DNA of 64,000 bases, taken from the NCBI GenBank assembly GCA_022747635.1, contig JAKTNV010000753.1, positions 1 to 64,000 on the forward strand, in the 5' to 3' direction. This document shows positions 23,418-37,500 of this stretch, piece after piece; the stretch's first letter is position 1, and the number at the start of each line of letters is the position of its first letter. Both the position numbers and the translations under genes were made by a program. The DNA comes from Hetaerina americana. Taxonomy: Eukaryota; Arthropoda; Insecta; Odonata; Calopterygidae. The notes under the pieces are model-generated. The model was not told the DNA's origin. It was given only the letters and a program-made list of their open reading frames with translations, and searched no databases.

Positions 23418-26400
23418 TCACTCGACACAAATCAAACAAAAATGTTTCCATGGTGTGTATTGTTGTTCATTTTCATGAAATAAACAAAATAAAACCCAGA
23501 ATAAATCCTGAAAGACAAGAAATGAGCATAAAAGATGCTTCAGCGCTAGTGTTAATGTTACTAAAAGAGCCCAAATTTCTAAAAATATTGCGAAAAACAA
23601 CATTTTTCTGTTTTAAAATGAATGTTTGAGGTGTATTGAAGGCATTTATTTCATTTTTAGAAATTTTCATTATTCACATTTTTCCATGAAAAGTGCCAAT
23701 ACCCCCCCCTTTGGGTTCTAGGTGAAAATCTCACACGGCACAAATCAAACAAAAATGTTTCCATGGTGTGTATTAATGTTCATTTTCATCAAATAAACAA
23801 AATAAAACCCAGAATAAATCCTGAAAGACAAGAAATGAGCATAAAAGATGCTTTAGCGCTAGTGTTAATGTTACTAAAAGAGCCCAAATTTCTACAAATA
23901 TTGCGAAAAACAACAATCTTCTGTTTTAAAGTGAATGTTCGAGGTGTATAGAAGGCATTTATTTCATTTTTAGAAATTTTAATTTTTCACATTTTTCCAT
24001 GAAAAGTGCCAATACCCCCCCCTTTGGGTTCTAGGTGAAAATCTCACTCGACACAAATCGAACAAAAATGTTTCCATGGAGTGTATCGTTGTTCATTTTC
24101 ATCAAATAAACAAAATAAAACCCAGAATAAATCCTGAAAGACAAGAAATGAGCATAAAAGATGCTTCAGCGCTAGTGTAAATGTTACTAAAAGAGCCCAA
24201 ATTTCTAAAAATATTGCGAAAAAAAACATTTTTCTGTTTTAAAGTGAATGTTTGAGGTGTATAGAAGGCATTTATTTCATTTTAAGAAATTTTAATTTTT
24301 CACATTTTTCCATGAAAAGTACCAATACCCCCCACTTTTTGTTCTAGGTGAAAATCTCACTCGTCACAAATCAAACAAAAATGTTTCCATTGAGTGTATT
24401 GTTGTTAATTTTCATGAAATAAACAAAATAAAACCCAGAATAAATCCTGAAAGACAATAAATGAGCATAAAAGATGCTTCAGCGCTAGTGTTAATGTTAC
24501 TAAAAGAGCCCAAATTTCTAAAAATATTGCGAAAAACAACTTTTTTCTGTTTTATAGTGAATGTTTGAGGTGTATAGAAGGCATTTATTTCATTTTTAGA
24601 AATTTTAATTTTTCACATTTTTCCATGAAAAGTGTCAATACCCCCCCTTAGGGTTCTAGGTGAAAATCTCACTCGACACAAATCAAACAAAAATGTTTCC
24701 ATGGTGTGTATTAATGTTCATTTTCATCAAATAAACAAAATAAAACCCAGAATAAATCCTGAAAGACAAGAAATGAGCATAAAAGATGCTTCAGCGCTAG
24801 TGTTAATGTTACTAAAAGAGCCCAAATTTCTAAAAATATTGCGAAAAACAACAATCTTCTGTTTTAAAGTGAATGTTTGAGGTGTATAGAAGGCATTTAT
24901 TTCATTTTAAGAAATTTTAAATTTTCACATTTTTCCATGAAAAGTGCCCATACCCCCCCCTTTGGGTTCTAGGAGAAAATCTCACTCTACACAAATCAAA
25001 CAAAAAGGTTTAATGGTGTGTATCGTTGTTCATTTTCATGAAATAAACAAAATAAAACCCAGAATAAATCCTAAGAGACAATAAATGTGCATAAAAGATG
25101 CTTCAGCGCTAGTGTTAATGTTACTAAAAGAGCCCAAATTTCTAAAAATATTGCGAAAAACAACATTTTTCTGTTTGAAAGTGAATGTTTGAGGTGTATA
25201 GAAGGCATTTATTTCATTTTAAGAAATTTTAATTTTTCACATTTTTCCATGAAAAGTGCCAATACCCCCCCTTTGGGTTCTAGGTGAAAATCTCACTCGA
25301 CACAAATCAAACAAAAATGTTTCCATGGTGTGTATTGTTGTTAATTTTCAGTAAAAAACAAAATAAAACCCAGAATAAATCCTGAAAGACAATAAATGAG
25401 CATAAAAGATGCTTCAGCGCTAGTGTTAATGTTACTAAAAGAGCCCAAATTTCTAAAAATATTGCGAAAAAAACATTTTTCTGTTTTAGATTGAATGTTT
25501 GAGGTGTATAGAAGGCATTTATTTCATTTTTAGAAATTTTAACTTTTCACATTTTTCCATGAAAAGTGCCAATACCCCCCCCCTTAGGGTTCTAGGTGAA
25601 AATCTCACTCGACACAAATCAAACAAAAATGTTTCCATGGTGTGTATTGTTGTTCATTTTCATGAAATAAACAAAATAAAATCAAGGATAAATCCTGAAA
25701 GACAATAAATGAGCAAAAAAGATTCTTCAGCGCAAGTGTTAATGTTACTAAAAGAGCCCAAATTTCTAAAAATATTGCGAAAAACAACAATCTTCTGTTT
25801 TAGAGTGAATGTTTGAGGTGTATAGAAGGCATTTATTTCATTTTTAGAAATTTTAATTTTTCACATTTTTTCATGAAAAGTGCCAATACTCCCCCCTTTG
25901 AGTTCTAGGTGAAAATCTCACTCGACACAAATCAAAAAAAAATATTTCCATGGTGTGTATTGTTGTTCATTTTCATGAAATAAACAAAATAAAAACAAGG
26001 ATAAATCCTGAAAGACGATAAATGAGCATAAAAGATGCTTCAGCGCTAGTGTTAATGTTACTAAAAGAGCCCAAATTTCTAAAAATATTGCGAAAAACAA
26101 CATTTTTCTGTTTTAAAGTGAATGTTTGAGGTGTATAGAAGGCATTTATTTCATTTTTAGAAATTTTAATTTTTCACATTTTTCCATGAAAAGTGCCAAT
26201 ACCCCCCCCTTTGGGTTCTAGGTGAAAATCTCACTCGACACAAATCAAACAAAAATGTTTCCATGGTGTGTATCGTTGTTCATTTTCATGAAATAAACAA
26301 AATAAAACCCAGAATAAATCCTAAGAGACAATAAATGAGCATAAAAGATGCTTCAGCGCTAGTGTTAATGTTACTAAAAGAGCCCAAATATCAAAAAATA

Positions 26401-26539
26401 TTGCGAAAAACAACATTTTTCTGTTTGAAAGTGAATGTTTGAGGTGTATAGAAGGCATTTATTTCATTTTTAGAAATTTTAATTTTTCACATTTTTCCAT
26501 GAAAAGTGTCAATACCCCTTTGGGTTCTAGGTGAAAATC
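23418..26539 (+). repeat. HOR-A copy 4 (10 monomers, a-j)
   Basis: Starts: 23418 a, 23731 b, 24044 c, 24357 d, 24669 e, 24982 f, 25293 g, 25605 h, 25918 i, 26231 j. It is separated from copy 3 by M68-M75. Private differences are few: GTATCG in c, CTTTTTGTTC before d, GATTGTTGTTAATT-like change and restored GAAAGACA in d. Type j runs directly into module k-l-m with a GTGTCAATACCCC flank. Confidence 0.94.
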
Positions 26540-28715
26540 TCACTCGACACAAATGAAACAAAAATGTTTCCATGGTGTGTATTGTTTTTAATTTTCATGA
26601 AAAAACAAAATAAAACCCAGAATAAATCCTGAAAGACAAGAAATGAGCATAAAAGATGCTTCAGCGCTAGTGTTAATGTTACTAAAAGAGCCCAAATTTC
26701 TAAAAATATTGCGAAAAACAACATTTTTCTGTTTTAGAGTGAATGTTTGAGGTGTATAGAAGGCATTTATTTCATTTTAAGAAATTTTAACTTTTCACAT
26801 TTTTCCATGAAAAGTGCCAATACCCCTTTGGGTTCTAGGTGAAAATCTCACTCGACACAAATCGAACAAAAATGTTTCCATGGAGTGTATTAATGTTCAT
26901 TTTCATGAAATAAACAAAATAAAACCCAGAATAAATCCTGAAAGACAAGAAATGAGCATAAAAGATGCTTCAGCGCTTGTGGTAATGTTACTAAAAGAGC
27001 CCAAATTTCTAAAAATATTGCGAAAAAAAACATTTTTCTGTTTTAAATTAAATGTTTGAGGTGTATAGAAGGCATTTATTTCATTTTAAGAAATTTTATT
27101 TTTCACATTTTTCCATGAAAAGTGTCAATACCCCTTTGGGTTCTAGGTGAAAATCTCACTCGACACAAATCAAACAAAAATGTTTCCATGGTGTGTATTA
27201 ATGTTCATTTTCATCAAATAAACAAAATAAAACCCAGAATAAATCCTGAAAGACAAGAAATGAGCATAAAAGATGCTTCAGCGCTAGTGTTAATGTTACT
27301 AAAAGAGCCCAAATTTCTAAAAATATTGCGAAAAACAACAATCTTCTGTTTTAAAGTGAATGTTCGAGGTGTATAAAAGGCATTTATTTCATTTTTAGAA
27401 ATTTTAATTTTCACATTTTTTCATGAAAAGTGCCAATACCCCCCCCTTTGGGTTCTAGGTGAAAATCTCACTCGACGCCAATCGAACAAAAATGTTTCCA
27501 TGGATTGTATTGTTGTACATTTTCATGAAATAAACAAAATAAAACCCAGAATAAATCCTGAAAGACAAGAAATGAGCAAAAAAGATTCTTCAGCGCTAGT
27601 GTTAATGTTACTAAAAGAGCCCAAATTTCTAAAAATATTGCGAAAAACAACATTTTTCTGTTTGAAAATGAATGTTTGAGGTGTATAGAAGGCATTTATT
27701 TCATTTTTAGAAATTTTCATTATTCCCATTTTTCCATGAAAAGTGCCAATACCCCCCCCTTTGGGTTCTAGGTGAAAATCTCACTCGACACAAATCAAAC
27801 AAAAATGTTTCCATGGTGTGTATTGTTGTTAATTTTCATGAAAAAACAAAATAAAACCCAGAATAAATCCTGAAAGGCAATAAATGAGCATAAAAGATGC
27901 TTCAGCGCTTGTGTTAATGTTACTAAAAGAGCCCATATTTCTAAAAATATTGCGAAAAAAAACATTTCTCTGTTTTAAAGTGAATGTTTGAGGTGTATAG
28001 AAGGCATTTATTTCATTTTAAGAAATTTTATTTTTCACATTTTTCCATGAAAAGTGTCAATACCCCTTTGGGTTCTAGGTGAAAATCTCACTCGACACAA
28101 ATCAAGCAAAAATGTTTCCATGGTGTGTATTAATGTTCATTTTCATCAAATAAACAAAATAAAACCCAGAATAAATCCTGAAAGACAAGAAATGAGCATA
28201 AAAGATGCTTCAGCGCTAGTGTTAATGTTACTACAAGAGCCCAAATTTCTAAAAATATTGCGAAAAACAACAATCTTCTGTTTTAAAGTGAATGTTCGAG
28301 GTGTATAGAAGGCATTTATTTCATTTTTAGAAATTTTAATTTTTCACATTTTTTCATGAAAAGTGCCAATTCCCTCCCCCTTTGTGTTCTAGGTGAAAAT
28401 CTCACTCGACGCCAATCGAACAAAAATGTTTCCATGGATTGTATTGTTGTACATTTTCATGAAATAAACAAAATAAAACCCAGAATAAATCCTGAAAGAC
28501 AATAAATGAGCATAAAAGATGCTTCAGCGCTAGTGTTAAAGTTACTAAAAGAGCCCAAATTTCTAAAAATATTGCGAAAAAAAAACAATCTTCTGTTTTA
28601 GAGTGAATGTTTGAGGTATATAGAAGGCATTTATTTCATTTTAAGAAATTTTTATTTTTCACATTTTTCCATGAAAAGTGCCAATACCCCCCCCTTTGGG
28701 TTCTAGGTGAAAATC

Positions 28716-29017
28716 TCACTCGACACAAATCGAACAAAAATGTTTCCATGGAGTGTATTGTTGCTCATTTTCATGAAATAAACAAAATAAAACCCAGAAT
28801 AAATCCTGAAAGACAAGAAATGAGCATAAAAGATGCTTCAGCGAGGGGGTTAATGTTACTAAAAGAGCCCAAATTTTTCAAAATATATTGCGAAAAAAAC
28901 AATCTTCTGTTTTAAAGTGAATGTCCGAGGTGTATAGAAGGCATTTATTTCATTTTTAGAAATTTTAATTTTTCACATTTTTCCATGAAAAGTTCCTTTG
29001 GGTTCTAGGTGAAAATC
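28716..29017 (+). repeat. 302-bp short monomer interval (type s to t)
   Basis: The flank reads GAAAAGTTCCTTTGGG, without the usual GCCAATACCCCC. The same short form occurs at 34635, 41485 and 45831. M21 has the related GAAAAGTTCCAATAAAGTTCC in front of TTTGGG (6235-6257), containing AAAGTTCC twice, 11 bp apart; losing one repeat plus the spacer would give exactly the short form. The direction of change is inferred. Confidence 0.8.
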
Positions 29018-29387
29018 TCACTCGACACAAATCAAACAAAAATGTTTTCATGGTGTGTATTGTTGTTCATTTTTATGAAATAAACAAAATAAAACCAAGG
29101 ATAAATCCTGAAAGACAATAAATGAGCAAAAAAGATTCTTCAGCGCTAGTGTTTATGTTACTAAAAGAGCCCAAATTTCTAAAAAAATTGCGAAAAACAA
29201 CAACCTTCTGTTTTAGAGTGAATGTTTGAGGTGTATAGAAGGCATTTATTTCATTTTTAGAAATTTTAATTTTTCACATTTTTTCATGAAAAGTGCCAAT
29301 ACCCCCCCCTTTGGGTTCTAGGTGAAAATCTCACTCGACACAAATCAAACAAATATATTTCCAATATTGTGTATTGTTGTTCATTTT

Positions 29388-29413
29388 CATGAAATAAAAA
29401 AAAAAAAACAAGG
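29388..29413 (+). repeat. A-run in type u monomers
   Basis: In type u the AAACAAAATAAAAAC stretch has become an uninterrupted run of about 13 A. Copies at 35249, 42099 and 46446 have about 11 A, and 47694 about 12 A. Loss of the C and T interruptions is a type-specific change and makes a slippage-prone site. Confidence 0.75.
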
Positions 29414-29641
29414 ATAAATCCTGAAAGACAATAAATGAGCATAAAAGATGCTTCAGCGCTAGTGTTAATGTTACTAAAAGAGCCCAAATTTCTAAAAATA
29501 TTGCGAAAAACAACATTTTTCTGTTTTAGAGTGAATGTTTGAGGTGTATAGAAGGCATTTATTTCATTTTTAGAAATTTTAACTTTTCACATTTTTCCAT
29601 GAAAAGTGCCAATACCCCCCTTTGAGTTCTAGGTGAAAATC

Positions 29642-31513
29642 TCACTCGACACATATCAAACAAAAATGTTCCCATGGTGTGTATTGTTGTTCATTTTCAT
29701 GAAATAAACAAAATAAAATCAAGGATAAATCCTGAAAGACAATAAATGAGCAAAAAAGATTCTTCAGCGCAAGTGTTAATGTTACTAAAAGAGCCCAAAT
29801 TTCTAAAAATATTGCGAAAAACAACAATCTTCTGTTTTAGGGTGAATGTTTGAGGTGTATAGAAGGCATTTATTTCATTTTTAGAAATTTTAATTTTTCA
29901 CATTTTTTCATGAAAAGTGCCAATACTCCCCCCTTTGAGTTCTAGGTGAAAATCTCACTCGACACAAATCAAAAAAAAATATTTCCATGGTGTGTATTGT
30001 TGTTCATTTTCATGAAATAAACAAAATAAAAACAAGGATAAATCCTGAAAGACGATAAATGAGCATAAAAGATGCTTCAGCGCTAGTGTTAATGTTACTA
30101 AAAGAGCCCAAATTTCTAAAAATATTGCGAAAAACAACATTTTTCTGTTTTAAAGTGAATGTTTGAGGTGTATAGAAGGCATTTATTTCATTTTTAGAAA
30201 AATTAATTTTTCACATTTTTCCATGAAAAGTGCCAATACCCCCCCCTTTGGGTTCTAGGTGAAAATCTCACTCGACACAAATCAAACAAAAATGTTTCCA
30301 TGGTGTGTATCGTTGTTCATTTTCATGAAATAAACAAAATAAAACCCAGAATAAATCCTAAGAGACAATAAATGAGCATAAAAGATGCTTCAGCGCTAGT
30401 GTTAATGTTACTAAAAGAGCCCAAATATCAAAAAATATTGCGAAAAACAACATTTTTCTGTTTGAAAGTGAATGTTTGAGGTGTATAGAAGGCATTTATT
30501 TCATTTTAAGAAATTTTAATTTTTCACATTTTTCCATGAAAAGTGCCAATACCCCCCCCTTTGGGTTCTAGGTGAAAATCTCACTCGACACAAATCAAAC
30601 AAAAATGTTTCCATGGTGTGTATTGTTGTTAATTTTCATGAAAAAACAAAATAAAACCCAGAATAAATCCTGAAAGGCAATAAATGAGCATAAAAGATGC
30701 TTCAGCGCTTGTGTTAATGTTACTAAAAGAGCCCAAATTTCTAAAAATATTGCGAAAAAAAACATTTCTCTGTTTTAAAGGGAATGTTTGAGGTGTATAG
30801 AAGGCATTTATTTCATTTTAAGAAATTTTATTTTTCACATTTTTCCATGAAAAGTGTCAATACCCCTTTGGGTTCTAGGTGAAAATCTCACTCGACACAA
30901 ATCAAACAAAAATGTTTCCATGGTGTGTATTAATGTTCATTTTCATCAAATAAACAAAATAAAACCCAGAATAAATCCTGAAAGACAAGAAATGAGCATA
31001 AAAGATGCTTCAGCGCTAGTGTTAATGTTACTAAAAGATCCCAAATTTCTAAAAATATTGCGAAAAACAACAATCTTCTGTTTTAAAGTGAATGTTCGAG
31101 GTGTATAGAAGGCATTTATTTCATTTTTAAAAATTTTAATTTTTCACATTTTTCCATGAAAAGTGTCAATTACCCCCCCGTAGGGTTCTAGTTGAAAATC
31201 TCACTCGACACAAATCAAATCAAAATGTTTCCATGGTGTGTATTGTTGTTCATTTTCATCAAATAAACAAAATAAAACCCAGAATAAATCCTGAAAGACA
31301 AGAAATGAGCATAAAAGATGCTTCAGCGCTAGTGTTAATGTTACTAAAAGAGCCCAAATTTCTAAAAATATTGCGAAAAACAACAATCTTCTGTTTTAAA
31401 GTGAATGTTTGAGGTGTATAGAAGGCATTTATTTCATTTTAAGAAATTTTAAATTTTCACATTTTTCCATGAAAAGTGCCCATACCCCCCCCTTTGGGTT
31501 CTAGGAGAAAATC
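29642..31513 (+). repeat. HOR-B leading partial copy (M96-M101)
   Basis: Starts: 29642 v/h hybrid, 29955 i, 30268 j, 30581 o, 30888 p, 31201 q. The first monomer begins like v (CCTTTGAGTTC, GTTCCCATGG) and ends like h (AAATCAAGG, GCGCAAG). Types h-p recur at an offset of 2,494 bp (eight monomers). Type q is marked by TTACCCCCCCGTAGGG, TCTAGTTGAAAATC and CAAATCAAAATG; its second half resembles type e and leads into f, as e does in HOR-A. Confidence 0.88.
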
Positions 31514-34500
31514 TCACTCTAAACAAATCAAACAAAAAGGTTTAATGGTGTGTATCGTTGTTCATTTTCATGAAATAAACAAAATAAAACCCAGAATAAA
31601 TCCTAAGAGACAATAAATGTGCATAAAAAATGCTTCAGCGCTAGTGTTAATGTTACTAAAAGAGCCCAAATTTCTAAAAATATTGCGAAAAACAACATTT
31701 TTCTGTTTGAAAGTGAATGTTTGAGGTGTATAGAAGGCATTTATTTCATTTTAAGAAATTTTAATTTTTCACATTTTTCCATGAAAAGTGCCAATACCCC
31801 CCCTTTGGGTTCTAGGTGAAAATCTCACTCGACACAAATCAAACAAAAATGTTTCCATGGTGTGTATTGTTGTTAATTTTCAGTAAAAAACAAAATAAAA
31901 CCCAGAATAAATCCTGAAAGACAATAAATGAGCATAAAAGATGCTTCAGCGCTAGTGTTAATGTTACTAAAAGAGCCCAAATTTCTAAAAATATTGCGAA
32001 AAAAACATTTTTCTGTTTTAGATTGAATGTTTGAGGTGTATAGAAGGCATTTATTTCATTTTTAGAAATTTTAACTTTTCACATTTTTCCATGAAAAGTG
32101 CCAATACCCCCCCCTTAGGGTTCTAGGTGAAAATCTCACTCGACACAAATCAAACAAAAATGTTTCCATGGTGTGTATTGTTGTTCATTTTCATGAAATA
32201 AACAAAATAAAATCAAGGATAAATCCTGAAAGACAATAAATGAGCAAAAAAGATTCTTCAGCGCAAGTGTTAATGTTACTAAAAGAGCCCAAATTTCTAA
32301 AAATATTGCGAAAAACAACAATCTTCTGTTTTAGGGTGAATGTTTGAGGTGTATAGAAGGCATTTATTTCATTTTTAGAAATTTTAATTTTTCACATTTT
32401 TTCATGAAAAGTGCCAATACTCCCCCCTTTGAGTTCTAGGTGAAAATCTCACTCGACACAAATCAAAAAAAAATATTTCCATGGTGTGTATTGTTGTTCA
32501 TTTTCATGAAATAAACAAAATAAAAACAAGGATAAATCCTGAAAGACGATAAATGAGCATAAAAGATGCTTCAGCGCTAGTGTTAATGTTACTAAAAGAG
32601 CCCAAATTTCTAAAAATATTGCGAAAAACAACATTTTTCTGTTTTAAAGTGAATGTTTGAGGTGTATAGAAGGCATTTATTTCATTTTTAGAAATTTTAA
32701 TTTTTCACATTTTTCCATGAAAAGTGCCAATACCCCCCCCTTTGGGTTCTAGGTGAAAATCTCACTCGACACAAATCAAACAAAAATGTTTCCATGGTGT
32801 GTATCGTTGTTCATTTTCATGAAATAAACAAAATAAAACCCAGAATAAATCCTAAGAGACAATAAATGAGCATAAAAGATGCTTCAGCGCTAGTGTTAAT
32901 GTTACTAAAAGAGCCCAAATATCAAAAAATATTGCGAAAAACAACATTTTTCTGTTTGAAAGTGAATGTTTGAGGTGTATAGAAGGCATTTATTTCATTT
33001 TAAGAAATTTTAATTTTTCACATTTTTCCATGAAAAGTGCCAATACCCCCCCCTTTGGGTTCTAGGTGAAAATCTCACTCGACACAAATCAAACAAAAAT
33101 GTTTCCATGGTGTGTATTGTTGTTAATTTTCATGAAAAAACAAAATAAAACCCAGAATAAATCCTGAAAGGCAATAAATGAGCATAAAAGATGCTTCAGC
33201 GCTTGTGTTAATGTTACTAAAAGAGCCCAAATTTCTAAAAATATTGCGAAAAAAAACATTTCTCTGTTTTAAAGTGAATGTTTGAGGTGTATAGAAGGCA
33301 TTTATTTCATTTTAAGAAATTTTATTTTTCACATTTTTCCATGAAAAGTGTCAATACCCCTTTGGGTTCTAGGTGAAAATCTCCCTCGACACAAATCAAA
33401 CAAAAATGTTTCCATGGTGTGTATTAATGTTCATTTTCATCAAATAAACAAAATAAAACCCAGAATAAATCCTGAAAGACAAGAAATGAGCATAAAAGAT
33501 GCTTCAGCGCTAGTGTTAATGTTACTAAAAGAGCCCAAATTTCTAAAAATATTGCGAAAAACAACAATCTTCTGTTTTAAAGTGAATGTTCGAGGTGTAT
33601 AGAAGGCATTTATTTCATTTTTAGAAATTTTAATTTTTCACATTTTTTCATGAAAAGTGCCAATACCCTCCCCCTTTGGGTTCTAGGTGAAAATCTCACT
33701 CGACGCCAATCGAACAAAAATGTTTCCATGGATTGTATTGTTGTACATTTTCATGAAATAAACAAAATAAAACCCAGAATAAATCCTGAAAGACAAGAAA
33801 TGAGCATAAAAGATGCTTCAGCGCTAGTGTTAATGTTACTAAAAGAGCCCAAATTTCTAAAAATATTGCGAAAAACAACAATCTTCTGTTTGAAAATGAA
33901 TGTTTGAGGTGTATAGAAGGCATTTATTTCATGTTTAGAAATTTTCATTATTCCCATTTTTCCATGAAAAGTGCCAATACCCCCCCCTTTGGGTTCTAGG
34001 TGATATTCTCACTCGACACAAATCAAACAAAAATGTTTCCATGGTGTGTATTGTTGTTAATTTTCATTAAAAAACAAAGTAAAACCCAGAATAAATCCTG
34101 AAAGACAATAAATGAGCATAAAAGATGCTTCAGCGCTAGTGTTAATGTTACTAAAAGAGCCCAAATTTCTAAAAATATTGCGAAAAAAAACAATCTTCTG
34201 TTTTAGAGTGAATGTTTGAGGTATATAGAAGGCATTTATTTCATTTTAAGAAATTTTTATTTTTCACATTTTTTCATGAAAAGTGCCAATACCCTCCCCC
34301 TTTGGGTTCTAGGTGAAAATCTCACTCGACGCCAATCGAACAAAAATGTTTCCATGGATTGTATTGTTGTACATTTTCATGAAATAAACAAAATAAAACC
34401 CAGAATAAATCCTGAAAGACAAGAAATGAGCATAAAAGATGCTTCAGCGCTAGTGTTAATGTTACTAAAAGAGCCCAAATTTCTAAAAATATTGCGAAAA

Positions 34501-37500
34501 ACAACAATCTTCTGTTTGAAAATGAATGTTTGAGGTGTATAGAAGGCATTTATTTCATGTTTAGAAATTTTCATTATTCCCATTTTTCCATGAAAAGTGC
34601 CAATACCCCCCCCTTTGGGTTCTAGGTGAAAATCTCACTCGACACAAATCGAACAAAAATGTTTCCATGGAGTGTATTGTTGCTCATTTTCATGAAATAA
34701 ACAAAATAAAACCCAGAATAAATCCTGAAAGACAAGAAATGAGCATAAAAGATGCTTCAGCGAGGGGGTTAATGTTACTAAAAGAGCCCAAATTTTTCAA
34801 AATATATTGCGAAAAAAACAATCTTCTGTTTTAAAGTGAATGTCCGAGGTGTATAGAAGGCATTTATTTCATTTTTAGAAATTTTAATTTTTCATATTTT
34901 TCCATGAAAAGTTCCTTTGGGTTCTAGGTGAAAATCTCACTCGACACAAATCAAACAAAAATGTTTTCATGGTGTGTATTGTTGTTCATTTTTATGAAAT
35001 AAACAAAATAAAACCAAGGATAAATCCTGAAAGACAATAAATGAGCAAAAAAGATTCTTCAGCGCTAGTGTTTATGTTACTAAAAGAGCCCAAATTTCTA
35101 AAAAAATTGCGAAAAACAACAACCTTCTGTTTTAGAGTGAATGTTTGAGGTGTATAGAAGGCATTATTTCATTTTTAGAAATTTTAATTTTTCACATTTT
35201 TTCATGAAAAGTGCCAATACCCCCCCCTTTGGGTTCTAGGTGAAAATCTCACTCGACACAAATCAAACAAATATATTTCCAATATTGTGTATTGTTGTTC
35301 ATTTTCATGAAATAAAAAAAAAAACAAGGATAAATCCTGAAAGACAATAAATGAGCATAAAAGATGCTTCAGCGCTAGTGTTAATGTTACTAAAAGAGCC
35401 CAAATTTCTAAAAATATTGCGAAAAACAACATTTTTCTGTTTTAGAGAGAATGTTTGAGGTGTATAGAAGGCATTTATTTCATTTTTAGAAATTTTAACT
35501 TTTCACATTTTTCCATGAAAAGTGCCAATACCCCCCTTTGAGTTCTAGGTGAAAATCTCACTCGACACAAATCAAACAAAAATGTTCCCATGGTGTGTAT
35601 GGGGTTTCATTTTCATGAAATAAACAAAATAAAACCAAGGATAAATCCTGAAAGACAATAAATGCGCATAAAAGATGCTTCAGCGCTAGTGTTAATGTTA
35701 CTAAAAGATCCCAAATTTCTAAAAATATTGCGAAAAACAACAATCTTCTGTTTTAAAGTGAATGTTCGAGGTGTATAGAAGGCATTTATTTCATTTTTAA
35801 AAATTTTAATTTTTCACATTTTTCCATGATAAGTGTCAATTACCCCCCCGTAGGGTTCTAGTTGAAAATCTCACTCGACACAAATCAAATCAAAATGTTT
35901 CCATGGTGTGTATTGTTGTTCATTTTCATCAAATAAACAAAATAAAACCCAGAATAAATCCTGAAAGACAAGAAATGAGCATAAAAGATGCTTCAGCGCT
36001 AGTGTTAATGTTACTAAAAGAGCCAAATTTCTAAAAATATTGCGAAAAACAACAATCTTCTGTTTTAAAGTGAATGTTTGAGGTGTATAGAAGGCATTTA
36101 TTTCATTTTAAGAAATTTTAAATTTTCACATTTTTCCATGAAAAGTGCCCATACCCCCCCCTTTGGGTTCTAGGAGAAAATCTCACTCTACACAAATCAA
36201 ACAAAAAGGTTTAATGGTGTGTATCGTTGTTCATTTTCATTAAATAAACAAAATAAAACCCAGAATAAATCCTAAGAGACAATAAATGTGCATAAAAGAT
36301 GCTTCAGCGCTAGTGTTAATGTTACTAAAAGAGCCCAAATTTCTAAAAATATTGCGAAAAACAACATTTTTCTGTTTGAAAGTGAATGTTTGAGGTGTAT
36401 AGAAGGCATTTATTTCATTTTAAGAAATTTTAATTTTTCACATTTTTCCATGAAAAGTGCCAATACCCCCCCTTAGGGTTCTAGGTGAAAATCTCACTCG
36501 ACACAAATCAAACAAAAATGTTTCCATGGTGTGTATTGTTGTTCATTTTCATGAAATAAACAAAATAAAATCAAGGATAAATCCTGAAAGACAATAAATG
36601 AGCAAAAAAGATTCTTCAGCGCAAGTGTTAATGTTACTAAAAGAGCCCAAATTTCTAAAAATATTGCGAAAAACAACAATCTTCTGTTTTAGGGTGAATG
36701 TTTGAGGTGTATAGAAGGCATTTATTTCATTTTTAGAAATTTTAATTTTTCACATTTTTTCATGAAAAGTGCCAATACTCCCCCCTTTGAGTTCTAGGTG
36801 AAAATCTCACTCGACACAAATCAAAAAAAAATATTTCCATGGTGTGTATTGTTGTTCATTTTCATGAAATAAACAAAATAAAAACAAGGATAATTCCTGA
36901 AAGACGATAAATGAGCATAAAAGATGCTTCAGCGCTAGTGTTAATGTTACTAAAAGAGCCCAAATTTCTAAAAATATTGCGAAAAACAACATTTTTCTGT
37001 TTTAAAGTGAATGTTTGAGGTGTATAGAAGGCATTTATTTCATTTTTAGAAATTTTAATTTTTCACATTTTTCCATGAAAAGTGCCAATACCCCCCCTTT
37101 GGGTTCTAGGTGAAAATCTCACTCGACACAAATCAAACAAAAATGTTTCCATGGTGTGTATCGTTGTTCATTTTCATGAAATAAACAAAATAAAACCCAG
37201 AATAAATCCTAAGAGACAATAAATGAGCATAAAAGATGCTTCAGCGCTAGTGTTAATGTTACTAAAAGAGCCCAAATATCAAAAAATATTGCGAAAAACA
37301 ACATTTTTCTGTTTGAAAGTGAATGTTTGAGGTGTATAGAAGGCATTTATTTCATTTTAAGAAATTTTAATTTTTCACATTTTTCCATGAAAAGTGCCAA
37401 TACCCCCCCCTTTGGGTTCTAGGTGAAAATCTCACTCGACACAAATCAAACAAAAATGTTTCCATGGTGTGTATTGTTGTTAATTTTCATGAAAAAACAA

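Larger units (their letters stand above)
26540..29641 (+). repeat. Modules k-l-m-n-o-p-n-s-t-u (M86-M95)
   Basis: Starts: 26540 k, 26848 l, 27156 m, 27468 n, 27781 o, 28088 p, 28402 n', 28716 s, 29018 t, 29331 u. Markers: n CTCGACGCCAATCG, GGATTG, GTACATTTTC; o AAAGGCAATAAATG and ACATTTCTCTG; p ATTAATG, GTTCGAGG; s TTGCTCATT, CAGCGAGGGGG, GTCCGAGG; t GTTTTCATGG, ATTTTTATG; u AAATATATTTCC, AATATTGTG and a 13-A run. The s-t interval is only 302 bp. The first six monomers recur at 43966. Confidence 0.9.
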
